The translations under genes were made by a program, and so were the position numbers. A model generated the notes under the pieces. It made no database searches. It was not told where the DNA came from and was given only the letters and a program-made list of their open reading frames with translations. From CAVXTT01 sp963764685 (GTDB lineage: Bacteria > Bacteroidota > Ignavibacteria > Ignavibacteriales > Ignavibacteriaceae), in contig CAVXTT010000023.1 of the NCBI GenBank assembly GCA_963764685.1, positions 1 to 45,350 of the forward strand: a stretch of 45,350 nucleotides of DNA, written 5' to 3'. This document shows positions 9,298 to 18,430 of the stretch, one piece after another. Positions within the stretch are counted from its first letter, which is position 1, and every line of letters begins with the position of its first letter.

Positions 9298-9564
9298 ATG
9301 GCAGCCCAACCTATCTATGTTTTTTCTTGCCTAATTAAGAATATTTTTCAATCACTCTCCGCACTACTATGTTCTTATTTTTTTCTCCACTTGTTATTTA
9401 TTAAGTCCATTACACTGAAGTTGTCCTTACTGCAAAAAACGGCACTCAAATCCCAACAGTCCCTGGTTTATAACGAAAACATGGTTAGTTTTTATAGGGA
9501 GTTTACATTTATTTTTTGCTTTAAAACATCATGTAAATCTTTAGTATATGTAAAAAAATTGTAA
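9298..9564 (+). CDS. Doubtful small ORF with a strong ribosome site
   Basis: An open frame of 88 codons starts at an ATG preceded by GGGAGGTTTAAT, a good ribosome-binding site in the style of other genes here. The predicted product is rich in Leu, Ser and Phe, with two hydrophobic stretches (about 5-35 and 66-80). It matches nothing I know, and the base composition is pyrimidine-rich and not gene-like. It could be a remnant whose start region survived, or the leader of the T9SS cargo gene 9 bases downstream. I am not convinced that it is translated. Confidence 0.2.
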   Translation: MAAQPIYVFSCLIKNIFQSLSALLCSYFFLHLLFIKSITLKLSLLQKTALKSQQSLVYNENMVSFYREFTFIFCFKTSCKSLVYVKKL

Positions 9565-9573
9565 AGAGATCCT

Positions 9574-10413
9574 ATGAAACTGAGTAAAATAAATAAGACA
9601 AACTTTCTCTTTTTTCTTGTACTATTCTCTCCATTAGTATTATGCCAAACTATTTATGATTCTTTATCACTCTTTCCAGACACAACGTATTTTAAGAATG
9701 AAACGATGTACGTGACAGGTAATATTACGAATGCTGCAATAAAATTTCATACGCAATCTGAAAACGGATGCACTGTTGAGAAAATATGGTTTCGGTTAGG
9801 TAGAAGCGAAGGAGATACAAATACTTATTATGCTTGGTATGTTATAAGTATTGGAGACATTCCTGAAGAAACAATTTTATTTGAAAGCAATTATATTCTC
9901 GTCACTATTGATCCGCCAGCATGGCAGGAAATAGATGTTCCCAAAGTGGCTATAAACAATAGAAATGATTTCTTTATTTCAAGGTATATCCCATTTATTA
10001 GTTCAATTTCTAATGAGATCAGTTACACTATTCCAAATGAATATTTATTTTTTTCGGACTTAGGGCAATGGTATGATAACATTTTGCCATTTTACTGGGC
10101 TATTAAGGTCCTTGTAAGCCATGATTTATCATCTGTTGGTGATCTTTACACTCCTGAAATGTATTTAACAAATTATCCTAATCCATTTAATCCGTCAACA
10201 ACTATAGAATTTGAAATTCCTCAAAGATCAAAGGTCAAGATCTCAATATTCAATTTTGTTGGGGAAAGAATTGAGGAAGTATTAAACTCAGAACTGGAAA
10301 GGGGAAAATATAATCTATTGTACGATGCGCGTCATTTAACGTCAGGAATATACTTTTATAGGATGGAAACTTCAACTCGATACATAACACGAAAGATGAT
10401 CTATATTAAATAA
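9574..10413 (+). CDS. Secreted protein with type IX secretion C-terminal sorting domain
   Basis: A 279-residue exported protein. The first 25 residues form a signal peptide (NFLFFLVLFSPLVLC followed by Q). The central 170 residues are beta-rich with no domain I can name. The last 80 residues are a type A T9SS sorting domain: LTNYPNPFNPSTTIEFEIP, then VKISIFNFVGERIEEV and LTSGIYFYRMET, ending in RKMIYIK. In this phylum such proteins cross the outer membrane through the T9SS and are usually attached to the surface or released. A small beta-barrel gene follows after 20 bases, suggesting a shared transcript. Function of the central part is unknown. Confidence 0.85.
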   Translation: MKLSKINKTNFLFFLVLFSPLVLCQTIYDSLSLFPDTTYFKNETMYVTGNITNAAIKFHTQSENGCTVEKIWFRLGRSEGDTNTYYAWYVISIGDIPEETILFESNYILVTIDPPAWQEIDVPKVAINNRNDFFISRYIPFISSISNEISYTIPNEYLFFSDLGQWYDNILPFYWAIKVLVSHDLSSVGDLYTPEMYLTNYPNPFNPSTTIEFEIPQRSKVKISIFNFVGERIEEVLNSELERGKYNLLYDARHLTSGIYFYRMETSTRYITRKMIYIK

Positions 10414-10433
10414 ATAAATCTGGACTGAAACTG

Positions 10434-11072
10434 ATGGTGAAAAGTTTTTCAATAATCGTAATCATTGTTCTCAATTCCTCGATTTGCTTTAGTCAAATGA
10501 AAAATAATTTAAAGAGGGTGGGGTGGGAAAGTGGAGTATCAATCATAAAGGAGGATGATTTAAATGTTAAGACAACCGCAGAACAGAAATTTAAAATAGG
10601 TTTGAATTCGGGCTATCATTTCCAAAACTTGGATGATTACGACGATTTTACTGGAAATATTCTTTTTGACGTGTATTTAGGTTTTATTTTATCTGATGAA
10701 GTTTCTTTGTTAATGGGCTTTAGCTATTGGAAAGCAGAAACACAGCAAACGAGTATTACTCAGTACCCAGTCCCTACAGAAACCATTAATAGCAGAGCAT
10801 TTAAATTGGGGCTTGAATTTTCCCTGATCAAAATATATAGCTCTTCATTGTTGCTGGAGCCTTCAGTTTCAATTGGAAGTATTACAGGAGCATATAATGC
10901 AAATTTTTCTTTTGGAGCAAATTTAAAATTGAGTATTCCCCTTTACCAGGAAAGATTAAATGTATTCACATCAGCCAATTATCAAAATGGATCTGAAATA
11001 TTAAATGTTGGAGGCGGTGGAGTTCATTATTCATTTTTTGGTATCACCATAGGGTTTGAAATATTTATATGA
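10434..11072 (+). CDS. Probable outer-membrane beta-barrel protein
   Basis: A 212-residue protein with a signal peptide (SFSIIVIIVLNSSICFS, about 4-20). The rest is alternating hydrophobic/polar strands: FKIGLNSGYHF, ILFDVYLGFIL, VSLLMGFSYW, FKLGLEFSLI, LLEPSVSIGS, FGANLKLSIP. It ends in a strand with a hydrophobic last residue (FFGITIGFEIFI), as expected for an outer-membrane barrel of eight to ten strands. No named family is recognisable. It follows the T9SS cargo gene closely and may be its anchor or partner, which is inference from position only. Confidence 0.6.
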   Translation: MVKSFSIIVIIVLNSSICFSQMKNNLKRVGWESGVSIIKEDDLNVKTTAEQKFKIGLNSGYHFQNLDDYDDFTGNILFDVYLGFILSDEVSLLMGFSYWKAETQQTSITQYPVPTETINSRAFKLGLEFSLIKIYSSSLLLEPSVSIGSITGAYNANFSFGANLKLSIPLYQERLNVFTSANYQNGSEILNVGGGGVHYSFFGITIGFEIFI

Positions 11073-11157
11073 TATAATCTATTTCTCACCAAATAGTGTT
11101 GAACTGTACCCCTCCTTGTAGACACTCGGAAAATGCAATTATATTAATTAATAAAGT

Positions 11158-11174
11158 GCTGGTGAGGTACCAGC
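11158..11174 (-). terminator. Weak hairpin downstream of birA-coaX
   Basis: GCTGGT at 11158-11163 pairs perfectly with ACCAGC at 11169-11174 over a 5-base loop. Read on the minus strand it lies about 85 bases past the coaX stop and is followed by ACTTTATT. The T-run is poor, so a role as terminator is uncertain. Confidence 0.25.
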
Positions 11175-11260
11175 TCCAATAATAGTCAGCGTAAGTTTAT
11201 CCGCTTAAATCAGGATCGCAATGATAGTCTTGTATTTATTAGTCAGAATGACTGTCCTCA

Positions 11261-12016
11261 TCATTCCCCGGCTGTGTTTAGATCGTAGATTGATTTAATT
11301 CCGCTGACAAGGAGGTGGGGGATAAATTCGAATGAAAAATCCAGATCATTTAGAAAATAGGGTGCATTTCCGCCTGTCAGATAGAAGCCGGCAATCCTTC
11401 CGGTTTCGCTTAACTTCTTATAGGAATAATTTAATAACCCTTGAATAGAATGTCTTACTCCGCTTGCGATACATTCACTTGTAGTTTTACCGATAAAGGA
11501 ATTATAATCTGACAGACTGACTTCCGGAAGCTGGGCTGTGTGAAGTTTTAGTGCTTTGAAGAGGAGTCCCTGACCCGGTGCAATCAACCCTCCTGTGAAT
11601 CGATCCGGTGCCTGGATGATGTTAATAGTACAAGCTGTACCCAGATCGGCAGCTATAAGAATATCATTGTCTATCAGCTTTTTTTCTTTTGAGTACAAAT
11701 TTAATGCTCCCTCGGCACTGCAGATCCTATCAGTACCCAATGTTTCGGGTGTTTCATATTCTATCTTCAGATGAAGTTTTGAATTAGTGTTAATGATATA
11801 AGGATCAACAGCTAATTCTTCCTGAAGAAAATCTTGAATAATAGCTTGTGTCCCGGGCACTACTGATGAAAGAGCTGCAGCTTCGGGCTGGAGTTTTGCA
11901 AGAAAGTTTTTTGTTTCCTGTATGGAGCTGAAGGTATGAAAGGCTGCAAGATTTTCTCTGTCGTATACGCCTACTTTTATATTTGTATTCCCTATGTCGC
12001 AGCAGGCAAGTATCAA
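11261..12016 (-). CDS. coaX: Type III pantothenate kinase
   Basis: Phosphorylates pantothenate with ATP, the first step of coenzyme A synthesis. The 251-residue protein has the ASKHA fold motifs of CoaX: CCDIGNTNIKVG at the N-terminus (phosphate 1, with the catalytic Asp), LGTDRICSAEGAL, AADLGTACTINII and GGLIAPG. The start is a TTG at 12014-12016 inside the last codons of birA: the birA TGA (12013-12015) overlaps it as TTGA, so translation is coupled to biotin ligase. The pairing of coaX with birA is common in bacteria. The frame is intact. Confidence 0.92.
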   Translation of the reverse strand: MILACCDIGNTNIKVGVYDRENLAAFHTFSSIQETKNFLAKLQPEAAALSSVVPGTQAIIQDFLQEELAVDPYIINTNSKLHLKIEYETPETLGTDRICSAEGALNLYSKEKKLIDNDILIAADLGTACTINIIQAPDRFTGGLIAPGQGLLFKALKLHTAQLPEVSLSDYNSFIGKTTSECIASGVRHSIQGLLNYSYKKLSETGRIAGFYLTGGNAPYFLNDLDFSFEFIPHLLVSGIKSIYDLNTAGE

Positions 12017-12790
12017 CGGATACTCACATCCCCTATGTGAATTATTTCGGTCTTATTTTTTGTACGCAGAATAATAAAACCATTGTCATCGATATCTTCA
12101 AAGACGCCATTCTTTACTATCAGTCCCGTCCGTTACAGTTATCCTTTCTCCAATCATACTGCACCGGTTCCTGTACTCGTTAAGAATACCCTTGCTGTCA
12201 TTTTCTGTTCTCAGCAGCTCCTCTTCAAAGAAATTTAATATTTCTGCGAGAAGCTTTTCCCTTTCGATCTGATGTTCGGCAGCAGCTGCAATTTTTATAC
12301 TTGCAGGTTCGATGCTGAAGGTTCCCTGGAACTGTGTCTGATTTACATTTATGCCTATTCCTGCAGCTATTCTTTCAATTGAATCTCCTGATGAGTTGGA
12401 CTCAAGCAGTATACCCGAAATTTTCTTTCCGTTTATCAGAACATCATTCGGCCACTTGAGTTCTGTCTTCAACTGGAATAGATTTTCAATGGAAGCAGCC
12501 ACTGAAATGCAGGATATGAAATTTATCAGGTTATGGTTGTTAAAATATTTCTTATTTGTGAGCAGAATTGAAAAAGTTAAATTCTGTCCCTTTGCGCTGT
12601 ACCAGATGTGATCTTTTCTGCCGCGTCCCTTATTTTGTTTTTCTGCAAGCAGAACGCTTCCATTAGTATTGATTTTATTCTTTTTATCCAGAAGGAAACT
12701 GTTCGTTGAGTCAAGTTCCTCGGCATAAATAAAATTCCTGCCGATAAACTCTGTATTCAGCTTAATATCAAATTCTTCGAGGTTGAACAA
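12013..12790 (-). CDS. birA: Biotin-[acetyl-CoA-carboxylase] ligase, one frame break
   Basis: Attaches biotin to the carboxyl-carrier protein via biotinyl-AMP. Motifs: DSTN (28-31), KGRGRKDHIW (54-63, the biotinyl-AMP loop), LKWPNDVLINGKKISGILLE (111-130). There is no N-terminal winged helix, so this is the enzyme-only form, not a repressor. The frame breaks in the C-triplet at 12125-12127 (GGG on the coding strand). Dropping one G joins ERITVTDG to LIVKNGVFEDIDDNG, the C-terminal SH3-like domain, and gives 258 residues ending at 12013. The corrected end overlaps the coaX TTG start. Without correction the protein would lose its C-terminal domain. Confidence 0.88.
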
Positions 12791-12847
12791 TACATTACCT
12801 ATTACTTCAGTGAATAAAATTACTAAAAAAAAGTATATGGCAGAAAT

Positions 12848-12907
12848 ATTGACAATTAATTAGAAAAATTTGTCATATTGTCATTTATTTGGTGATAAAT
12901 TGTCAAT
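12848..12907. promoter_or_regulatory. Cluster of four TTGTCA boxes before the heat-shock genes
   Basis: Upstream of hsp20, TTGTCA occurs at 12870-12875, 12878-12883 and 12900-12905, and inverted as TGACAA at 12850-12855. The outer two form a perfect 10-base inverted repeat, ATTGACAATT (12848-12857) with AATTGTCAAT (12898-12907). This is not the CIRCE (HrcA), HAIR (HspR) or CtsR consensus I know. It lies between the divergent birA and hsp20 genes, so it could serve either; the position about 130 bases before the hsp20 start favours a stress operator or upstream activator site. Confidence 0.45.
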
Positions 12908-13038
12908 TATTAAAAAAAGACTAGGCTGCTATAAGTTATTATTGTATAAGAGTTTACCGGCTTATTTTAGTTTTGGCATTTAGGTTGATTATAAGTAAGT
13001 GAATTTTGAATGTATTACAAATTTTGAGGAGATTTAAT

Positions 13039-13473
13039 ATGACACTAGTAAAATTTGAACCCTTAAGGGACCTGGAGCATTTCACAAACAGGATTCAGAG
13101 ATTCTTCGGTGACTATCAGGGTATGGATTGGGGATTGACCTTCAACCCTAAAATTGATATCAGCGAAGATGAGAATTCAATTTATGTTGAAGCAGAGATT
13201 CCCGGAGTAAAAAAAGAAGATCTTAATATTTCATTACAGGACAATATCCTGACGATCAGCGGTGAGAAAAAGGGTGAATCCAAGGAAGAAAATAAAGAGA
13301 AGAATTATTTCAGAACTGAAAGAACTTATGGCTCTTTTACAAGGAGCTTTACACTTCCTTCTGAAATAAACACTGATAGTATTGATGCTCAGTTCGATAA
13401 CGGTGTTCTTAAAGTAAAAATTGACAGAGAGAAGCCGAAAGCCATAAAAGAAAAACGGATTGAGATAAAGTAA
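13039..13473 (+). CDS. Small heat-shock protein (Hsp20/alpha-crystallin)
   Basis: ATP-independent holdase that binds unfolding proteins. From the ATG at 13039, preceded by GAGGAGATTTAAT, the product is 144 residues. The alpha-crystallin domain runs from about 40 to 130: PKIDISEDENSIYVEAEIPG, LNISLQDNILTISGEKK, FTRSFTLPSEI, and DNGVLKVKI. An ATG-less extension upstream to 13006 is open but lacks a ribosome site and homology. It is the first gene of an hsp20-dnaK-hsp20 cluster, with TTGTCA boxes upstream and a hairpin before dnaK. Confidence 0.93.
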   Translation: MTLVKFEPLRDLEHFTNRIQRFFGDYQGMDWGLTFNPKIDISEDENSIYVEAEIPGVKKEDLNISLQDNILTISGEKKGESKEENKEKNYFRTERTYGSFTRSFTLPSEINTDSIDAQFDNGVLKVKIDREKPKAIKEKRIEIK

Positions 13474-13487
13474 ATTGAAAATGAAGG

Positions 13488-13512
13488 GCGGCAGGATCTA
13501 TTCTGCCGCTTT
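13488..13512 (+). terminator. Hairpin between hsp20 and dnaK
   Basis: GCGGCAG (13488-13494) pairs with CTGCCGC (13503-13509) over an 8-base loop and is followed by TTTATATAATT. The T-run is short, so it may act as a partial terminator or as a processing/stability structure between the two heat-shock genes. Confidence 0.5.
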
Positions 13513-13542
13513 ATATAATTAAATGAAAAGGAGTGATTGATA

Positions 13543-15472
13543 ATGGGTAAAATAATAGGAATTGATCTGGGTACAACTAACAGCTGCGTTGCGGTGATGG
13601 AAGGAAACGATCCGGTTGTAATACCTAATTCCGAAGGGGGAAGAACAACTCCTTCAGTAGTAGCTTTTACAAAAACTGGTGAAAGACTTGTTGGTCAGCC
13701 TGCTAAAAGACAAGCTATAACCAATCCCAGGAATACTATCTTTTCCATAAAAAGATTTATGGGAAGAAAGATTGATGAAGTTTCCAGTGAAAAAACAAAA
13801 ATACCTTACGAGGTAATTTCAGGCGAAGGGAACTCTGCACGTGTAAAGGTAAGCGACAGGATATATTCACCGCCTGAAATAAGTGCAATGATTCTTCAGA
13901 AGATGAAAAAGACAGCAGAAGAATACCTCGGACAGGAAGTAACTGAAGCCGTTATTACTGTTCCTGCATATTTTAATGATGCACAGAGGCAGGCTACAAA
14001 GGATGCAGGTGAAATTGCAGGTCTTAAAGTAAGAAGAATTATAAATGAACCTACTGCGGCAGCACTTGCTTATGGTCTTGATAAAAAAACAAGAGACCAC
14101 ATTGTAGCAGTGTATGATTTAGGCGGCGGTACTTTCGATATTTCAGTACTTCAGTTAGGTGAGGGCGTATTTGAAGTAAAATCTACAAACGGCGATACCC
14201 ACCTTGGCGGTGATGATTTTGACCAGAGAGTAATAGATTTTCTTGCAGATGAGTTTAAAAGAACTGAAGGAATTGATCTAAGAAAAGATGCGATGGCACT
14301 TCAGAGATTAAAAGAAGCTTCCGAGAAAGCAAAAATTGAATTATCGTCATCAATGCAGACAGAAGTTAATCTCCCATTCATAACAGCAACTCAGGAGGGG
14401 CCGAAACATCTGAATGTTTCTTTATCCAGATCGAAGTTTGAACAACTTATTGACGATTTGGTGCAGAGAACAAAGATACCTTGTGAACAGGCGATAAAGG
14501 ATGCAGGTGTTCCAGCCTCTCAGATTGATGAGGTAATTCTTGTCGGCGGATCTACAAGGATTCCGATGGTTCAGGAGCTTGTCAAGAAGATTTTCGGTAA
14601 GGAACCTCATAAGGGAGTTAATCCCGATGAAGTAGTTGCAGTAGGTGCAGCAATACAGGGAGGCGTATTGACAGGTGATGTAAAAGATGTTCTCCTGCTT
14701 GATGTTACGCCATCTATCGCTTGGAATTGAAACACTTGGCGGTGTAATGACAAAATTGATCGAAGCTAACACTACTATACCTACCAGAAAGAGTGAGGTA
14801 TTTTCTACTGCTTCGGATAGTCAACCTTCGGTTGAAATACATATTCTCCAGGGAGAAAGGCCTATGGCTGCAGATAACAGAACATTAGGCAGATTCCATC
14901 TGGACGGTATTCCACCGGCACCGAGAGGAGTTCCTCAGATAGAGGTAACATTTGATATCGATGCTAACGGTATAATGCACATTGCTGCAAAAGATAAAGC
15001 TACCGGCAAAGAGCAGAGCATAAAGATCACCTCTTCAAGCGGATTATCCAAAGAAGAAGTTGAGAAGATGAGACACGACGCTGCCGAACATGCTGCCGAA
15101 GATAAGAAGAAAAAAGAGTCGGTTGAAACACGTAACCAGGCTGACAGTCTTGTCTTCCAGACCAAAAAACAGATCGAAGAGCTGAAGGATAAAATGCCTG
15201 AGGACGCAAAGTCAAGACTTGAAACTGATATCCGGAAAGTTGAAGATGCTATTGCCACTAATAATACGGATCAGATTAAAGCTGCTTCGGATGCCCTGAA
15301 TAAAACCTGGAGTGAAGTTGCATCTCAGCTTTACCAGCAGGCAGGAGCACAGCAGGGTCCGCAGCCAGGTCCTGAACCCTCACAGGGTGCAAAAGCCCCT
15401 GCAGATGAAAAAGAAGTTCAGGATGCGTCATACGAAGTAGTTGACGAAGAAAAAGATAAGAAGAAGAAATAA
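13543..15472 (+). CDS. dnaK: Chaperone DnaK (Hsp70), one frame break
   Basis: ATP-dependent folding chaperone. The nucleotide-binding domain starts GKIIGIDLGTTNSCVAVMEG and contains AVITVPAYFNDAQRQATKDA, VYDLGGGTFDISVL and EVILVGGSTRIPMVQ. The linker DVLLLDVTP is followed by LSLGIETLGGVM of the substrate-binding domain; the lid and a charged tail (EVVDEEKDKKKK) complete it. The frame breaks at 14713: dropping T joins DVTP to LSLGIET. The corrected protein is 642 residues, the usual length. The ATG at 13543 follows AAGGAG at good spacing. No grpE or dnaJ is adjacent; two different hsp20 genes flank it instead. Confidence 0.95.
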
Positions 15473-15481
15473 ATTCACGAT

Positions 15482-15513
15482 GGGCTTTGTCCTTCCCGGG
15501 CAAAGCCCCTTTA
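15482..15513 (+). terminator. Hairpin after dnaK
   Basis: GGGCTTTG (15482-15489) pairs with CAAAGCCC (15501-15508) over an 11-base loop, followed by CTTTAAAAAG. It lies 9 bases after the dnaK stop and before the second hsp20, and probably lowers read-through. Confidence 0.6.
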
Positions 15514-15557
15514 AAAAGTTTAATAAATTAAAGAAAAATATATTCGGAGGAATAACT

Positions 15558-15953
15558 ATGTCCAATACTAAAGAACTCGTTACAGTAAAAGAAGAAGGTA
15601 AAAGCTGGGAAGAACTTCTTGAAACTCAGCGTATTACCGCTCCATTGGTAGATATATATGAAACAAAGGATGATTATTACCTGGTAGCTAATATGCCCGG
15701 AACAACCAAAGACGATGTCCAGGTAAAGATTGAAGAAGATTCGTTGGTGATTTTCGGAAAGGTTAATTACGATGAAGTAATGAACAGGAAATATATTCTA
15801 AGTGAAACCGAACCTGGTAATTACTACAGGAAGTTCAGAATATCGGAAAGCATAAACGATTCCGGTATCGAAGCAAGATACGAGAACGGGCAGTTAACAT
15901 TAAAGCTTCCCAAACATGAGAGAGTGAAACCCAAAACAATAAATATCCGCTGA
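15558..15953 (+). CDS. Second, divergent Hsp20-like protein
   Basis: Predicted holdase of 131 residues from the ATG at 15558, preceded by CGGAGGAATAACT. A frame open from 15441 overlaps dnaK and the hairpin, so I reject that longer start. The crystallin domain is recognisable (PLVDIYETKDDYYLVANMPG, VQVKIEEDSLVIFGKV, YYRKFRISESI, ENGQLTLKLPK). It is clearly different from the first copy and has a short KPKTINI tail. A strong terminator follows. The two copies are probably old paralogues of different subfamilies rather than a recent duplication. Confidence 0.88.
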   Translation: MSNTKELVTVKEEGKSWEELLETQRITAPLVDIYETKDDYYLVANMPGTTKDDVQVKIEEDSLVIFGKVNYDEVMNRKYILSETEPGNYYRKFRISESINDSGIEARYENGQLTLKLPKHERVKPKTINIR

Positions 15954-15960
15954 TTGGAAG

Positions 15961-15989
15961 AGGCTGTCCCAAAAGGGCAGCCTTTTTTT
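15961..15989 (+). terminator. Rho-independent terminator of the heat-shock cluster
   Basis: AGGCTGTCCC (15961-15970) pairs with GGGCAGCCT (15975-15983) with one bulged base over AAAA, followed by seven T. It lies 7 bases after the second hsp20 stop. Confidence 0.85.
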
Positions 15990-16192
15990 GTTTAAAAAAT
16001 TGTTCTTTCATAATTAAGCATTTTTATATGAAAGCGATGACAATACAAGAATAACGGCATGCGTAAATAAATTCACACCTCCTCTGGATATTCCTTTTTA
16101 CTTCCCTCATAATTACTTTGCTATAGATAATTTCGGTCGATTGTGATATGAATTATGAATGTTTATTTTAACCGCATTAAATTTATTAATAG

Positions 16193-17287
16193 ATGACCAC
16201 AAGTTCCTCAAAAAACAGAATCATTTTTATAGACCTGATGAGAGCGTTTGCGGTTCTGATGATGGTGCAGGGGCATACCACCGATGTTCTTCTTTCTAAT
16301 GATTACAGGAACCTTGATAATCCTCTTTTTCTTGCCTGGTTTTTTATGAGAGGTATGACGGCACCAATATTTCTGTTTACCTCGGGAACTGTTTTTACTT
16401 ATCTGTTCAGACTAAACAACGAGCCCTTCGAATCTAACCCGAGAGTTAAAAAAGGTTTAAAGCGTTTTCTTCTGCTTGTATTTCTCGGTTATATGCTCCG
16501 TTACCCTACACCAACCCTTGTTGTTTTTTCTGAGGTTACAGAACTACAATGGAATATTTTCCAGGCAGTGGATGTACTTCAGCTGATCGGCTTCGGGTTA
16601 TTATTTATAATCATTTTTGCATTCATTTCTGAAAAAACAAAGATCAGTGATTATCTCGTATTCACTTCTGCCGGGTTGCTTTTTTTTATCCTGTACCTGT
16701 ACTCTGAAAATATTATTTGGATAGATTACCTTCCGCAGTTTATAGCTGGGTATCTGTATAAAGGCACCGGCTCTAACTTTCCTTTATTTCCCTGGGCTGG
16801 ATTTCTTCTTTTCGGAGCAGTGCTGGGAAGTTACCTGGCAAAAAATCCTAATGCATTCCGATCGGGAAAATTTAGTCTTTATCTTGGTATTGCAGGAATA
16901 TTAATCTTTGCAGGTGCATTCCTGGGGGATCGGATAGAAACTGCTGTTTATGGTCAGAGCTATCTTTGGACAACGAGCATCTTCCTTTCATTTTTAAGAT
17001 TAGGTATCGTTTTAATCTTAAATGCTATTGTATCATACATCTCTTTGAAAATAGAAGTCATCCCAAGAATATTAATATTAGTCGGACGCAATACACTTCT
17101 GATCTATATTGTTCATTTAATGATACTTTACGGAAGTGCCTGGAACCCGGGCATCATCCTTTTATTCGATCATAGGTTTAATGCAATAAATACTGCCTTC
17201 TCAGCTGTTTTTATGTTAAGTTTAATGATTGGAATGGTTATATTAATTCACAAGCTAAAAATTAAAAACAAGCAAATGGTTACCTGA
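16193..17287 (+). CDS. Multi-pass membrane protein, heparan N-acetyltransferase/DUF1624-like
   Basis: A 364-residue integral membrane protein with about ten hydrophobic helices. The start, RIIFIDLMRAFAVLMMVQGH, carries the ID..R......GH pattern of membrane acyltransferase-like families (DUF1624, YeiB, and heparan-alpha-glucosaminide N-acetyltransferase relatives). Other features are a loop with FMRGMTAPIFLFTSG and a late helix with GRNTLLIYIVHL, also typical of this group. A role in acylating a cell-surface sugar is plausible but unproven. It ends 4 bases before ruvB; co-transcription is likely although the functions differ. Confidence 0.65.
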   Translation: MTTSSSKNRIIFIDLMRAFAVLMMVQGHTTDVLLSNDYRNLDNPLFLAWFFMRGMTAPIFLFTSGTVFTYLFRLNNEPFESNPRVKKGLKRFLLLVFLGYMLRYPTPTLVVFSEVTELQWNIFQAVDVLQLIGFGLLFIIIFAFISEKTKISDYLVFTSAGLLFFILYLYSENIIWIDYLPQFIAGYLYKGTGSNFPLFPWAGFLLFGAVLGSYLAKNPNAFRSGKFSLYLGIAGILIFAGAFLGDRIETAVYGQSYLWTTSIFLSFLRLGIVLILNAIVSYISLKIEVIPRILILVGRNTLLIYIVHLMILYGSAWNPGIILLFDHRFNAINTAFSAVFMLSLMIGMVILIHKLKIKNKQMVT

Positions 17288-17291
17288 CAAT

Positions 17292-18320
17292 ATGAGAAAA
17301 TCATCGGCGGTTAATCCGCAATTGGGTGAAGATGAAAAAAAATATGAGCAGACACTCCGCCCCTCTTCAATTAGGGAGTTTTGCGGTCAGACGAAAATAA
17401 CCGATAATGTAAATGTGTTTATTTCTGCAGCGAAAAAAAGAAATGAGGCACTTGATCACGTTTTATTAACAGGTCCTCCGGGTCTGGGTAAAACTACTCT
17501 GGCCCATATTATTGCATCAGAAATGGGAGTTAAATTAAAAATCACTTCAGGACCTGTTCTTGAGAAACCTGGAGATCTTGCAGGACTCTTAACTACACTT
17601 GAAGATAAAGCTGTCCTATTCATTGATGAGATTCACCGGTTAAGCCCCGTGGTGGAGGAATATCTCTACAGTGCCATGGAGGATTATAAAATTGATATAA
17701 TGATCGACAGTGGTCCCAACGCAAGAACAGTGCAGATAAAACTTCCCAAGTATACCTTAATAGGCGCCACCACCAGGGCTGGTATGTTAACTTCTCCCTT
17801 GAGAGACAGGTTCGGCATTAAATTCAGGCTAGATTATTATGATGCAGCCATCCTGGATAAGATCGTACTTCGTTCAGCGGGAATTTTAAATATTAAAATA
17901 GATCATAACGCTTCTCTCGAAATAGCAAGAAGGTCCAGAGGTACACCAAGAATAGCTAACAGGCTTTTAAAAAGAACCAGGGATTTTGCCGATTATGAGG
18001 ACAGCGGAAATATAGATTTAACAATTGCCCAAAAAGCTCTCCTTGCTCTTGAAGTGGATGAATTTGGACTTGATGAAATGGATAAAGAAATTCTTCTTGC
18101 AATTATTGAGAAATATAGCGGCGGTCCCGTAGGCTTAAATACTCTGGCAGTTGCCGTTAATGAGGACCCCGGAACCATAGAAGAAGTTTATGAACCCTTT
18201 TTAATACAGCAGGGTTTTATAAACCGCACTCCCCGCGGAAGAGAAGCAACCGATCTTGCTTATAACCGATTTGGAAAGAAAAGACATTCAGCAAGAACTT
18301 CTTTATTTGATCAGCAATAA
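17292..18320 (+). CDS. ruvB: Holliday junction branch-migration helicase RuvB
   Basis: Hexameric AAA+ motor that drives branch migration with RuvA. The 342-residue protein has an N-terminal LRPSSIREFCGQ segment, Walker A GPPGLGKT (61-68), Walker B IDEIHRL (111-117), sensor 1 GATTRAGML (158-166) with the arginine-finger region SPLRDRFG, and a C-terminal winged helix (GGPVGLNTLAVAVNEDPGTIEEVYEPFL is seen in parts). The frame is intact. ruvA and ruvC are not in this window. Confidence 0.97.
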   Translation: MRKSSAVNPQLGEDEKKYEQTLRPSSIREFCGQTKITDNVNVFISAAKKRNEALDHVLLTGPPGLGKTTLAHIIASEMGVKLKITSGPVLEKPGDLAGLLTTLEDKAVLFIDEIHRLSPVVEEYLYSAMEDYKIDIMIDSGPNARTVQIKLPKYTLIGATTRAGMLTSPLRDRFGIKFRLDYYDAAILDKIVLRSAGILNIKIDHNASLEIARRSRGTPRIANRLLKRTRDFADYEDSGNIDLTIAQKALLALEVDEFGLDEMDKEILLAIIEKYSGGPVGLNTLAVAVNEDPGTIEEVYEPFLIQQGFINRTPRGREATDLAYNRFGKKRHSARTSLFDQQ

Positions 18321-18430
18321 AAAAATGATTTGTTATTCCGCTAAAATTATTATTGTGATTGATTTCACCGTAGGAAAAAAAAGTTATACTATTTTATTTC
18401 TGAATCAACAATAATAAAACGGAGTGTTAT

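Noticed and set aside
14935..15258. Minus-strand frames inside dnaK and long shadow frames in other genes
   Set aside because: They lie opposite well-supported genes and have low-complexity or unconvincing products.
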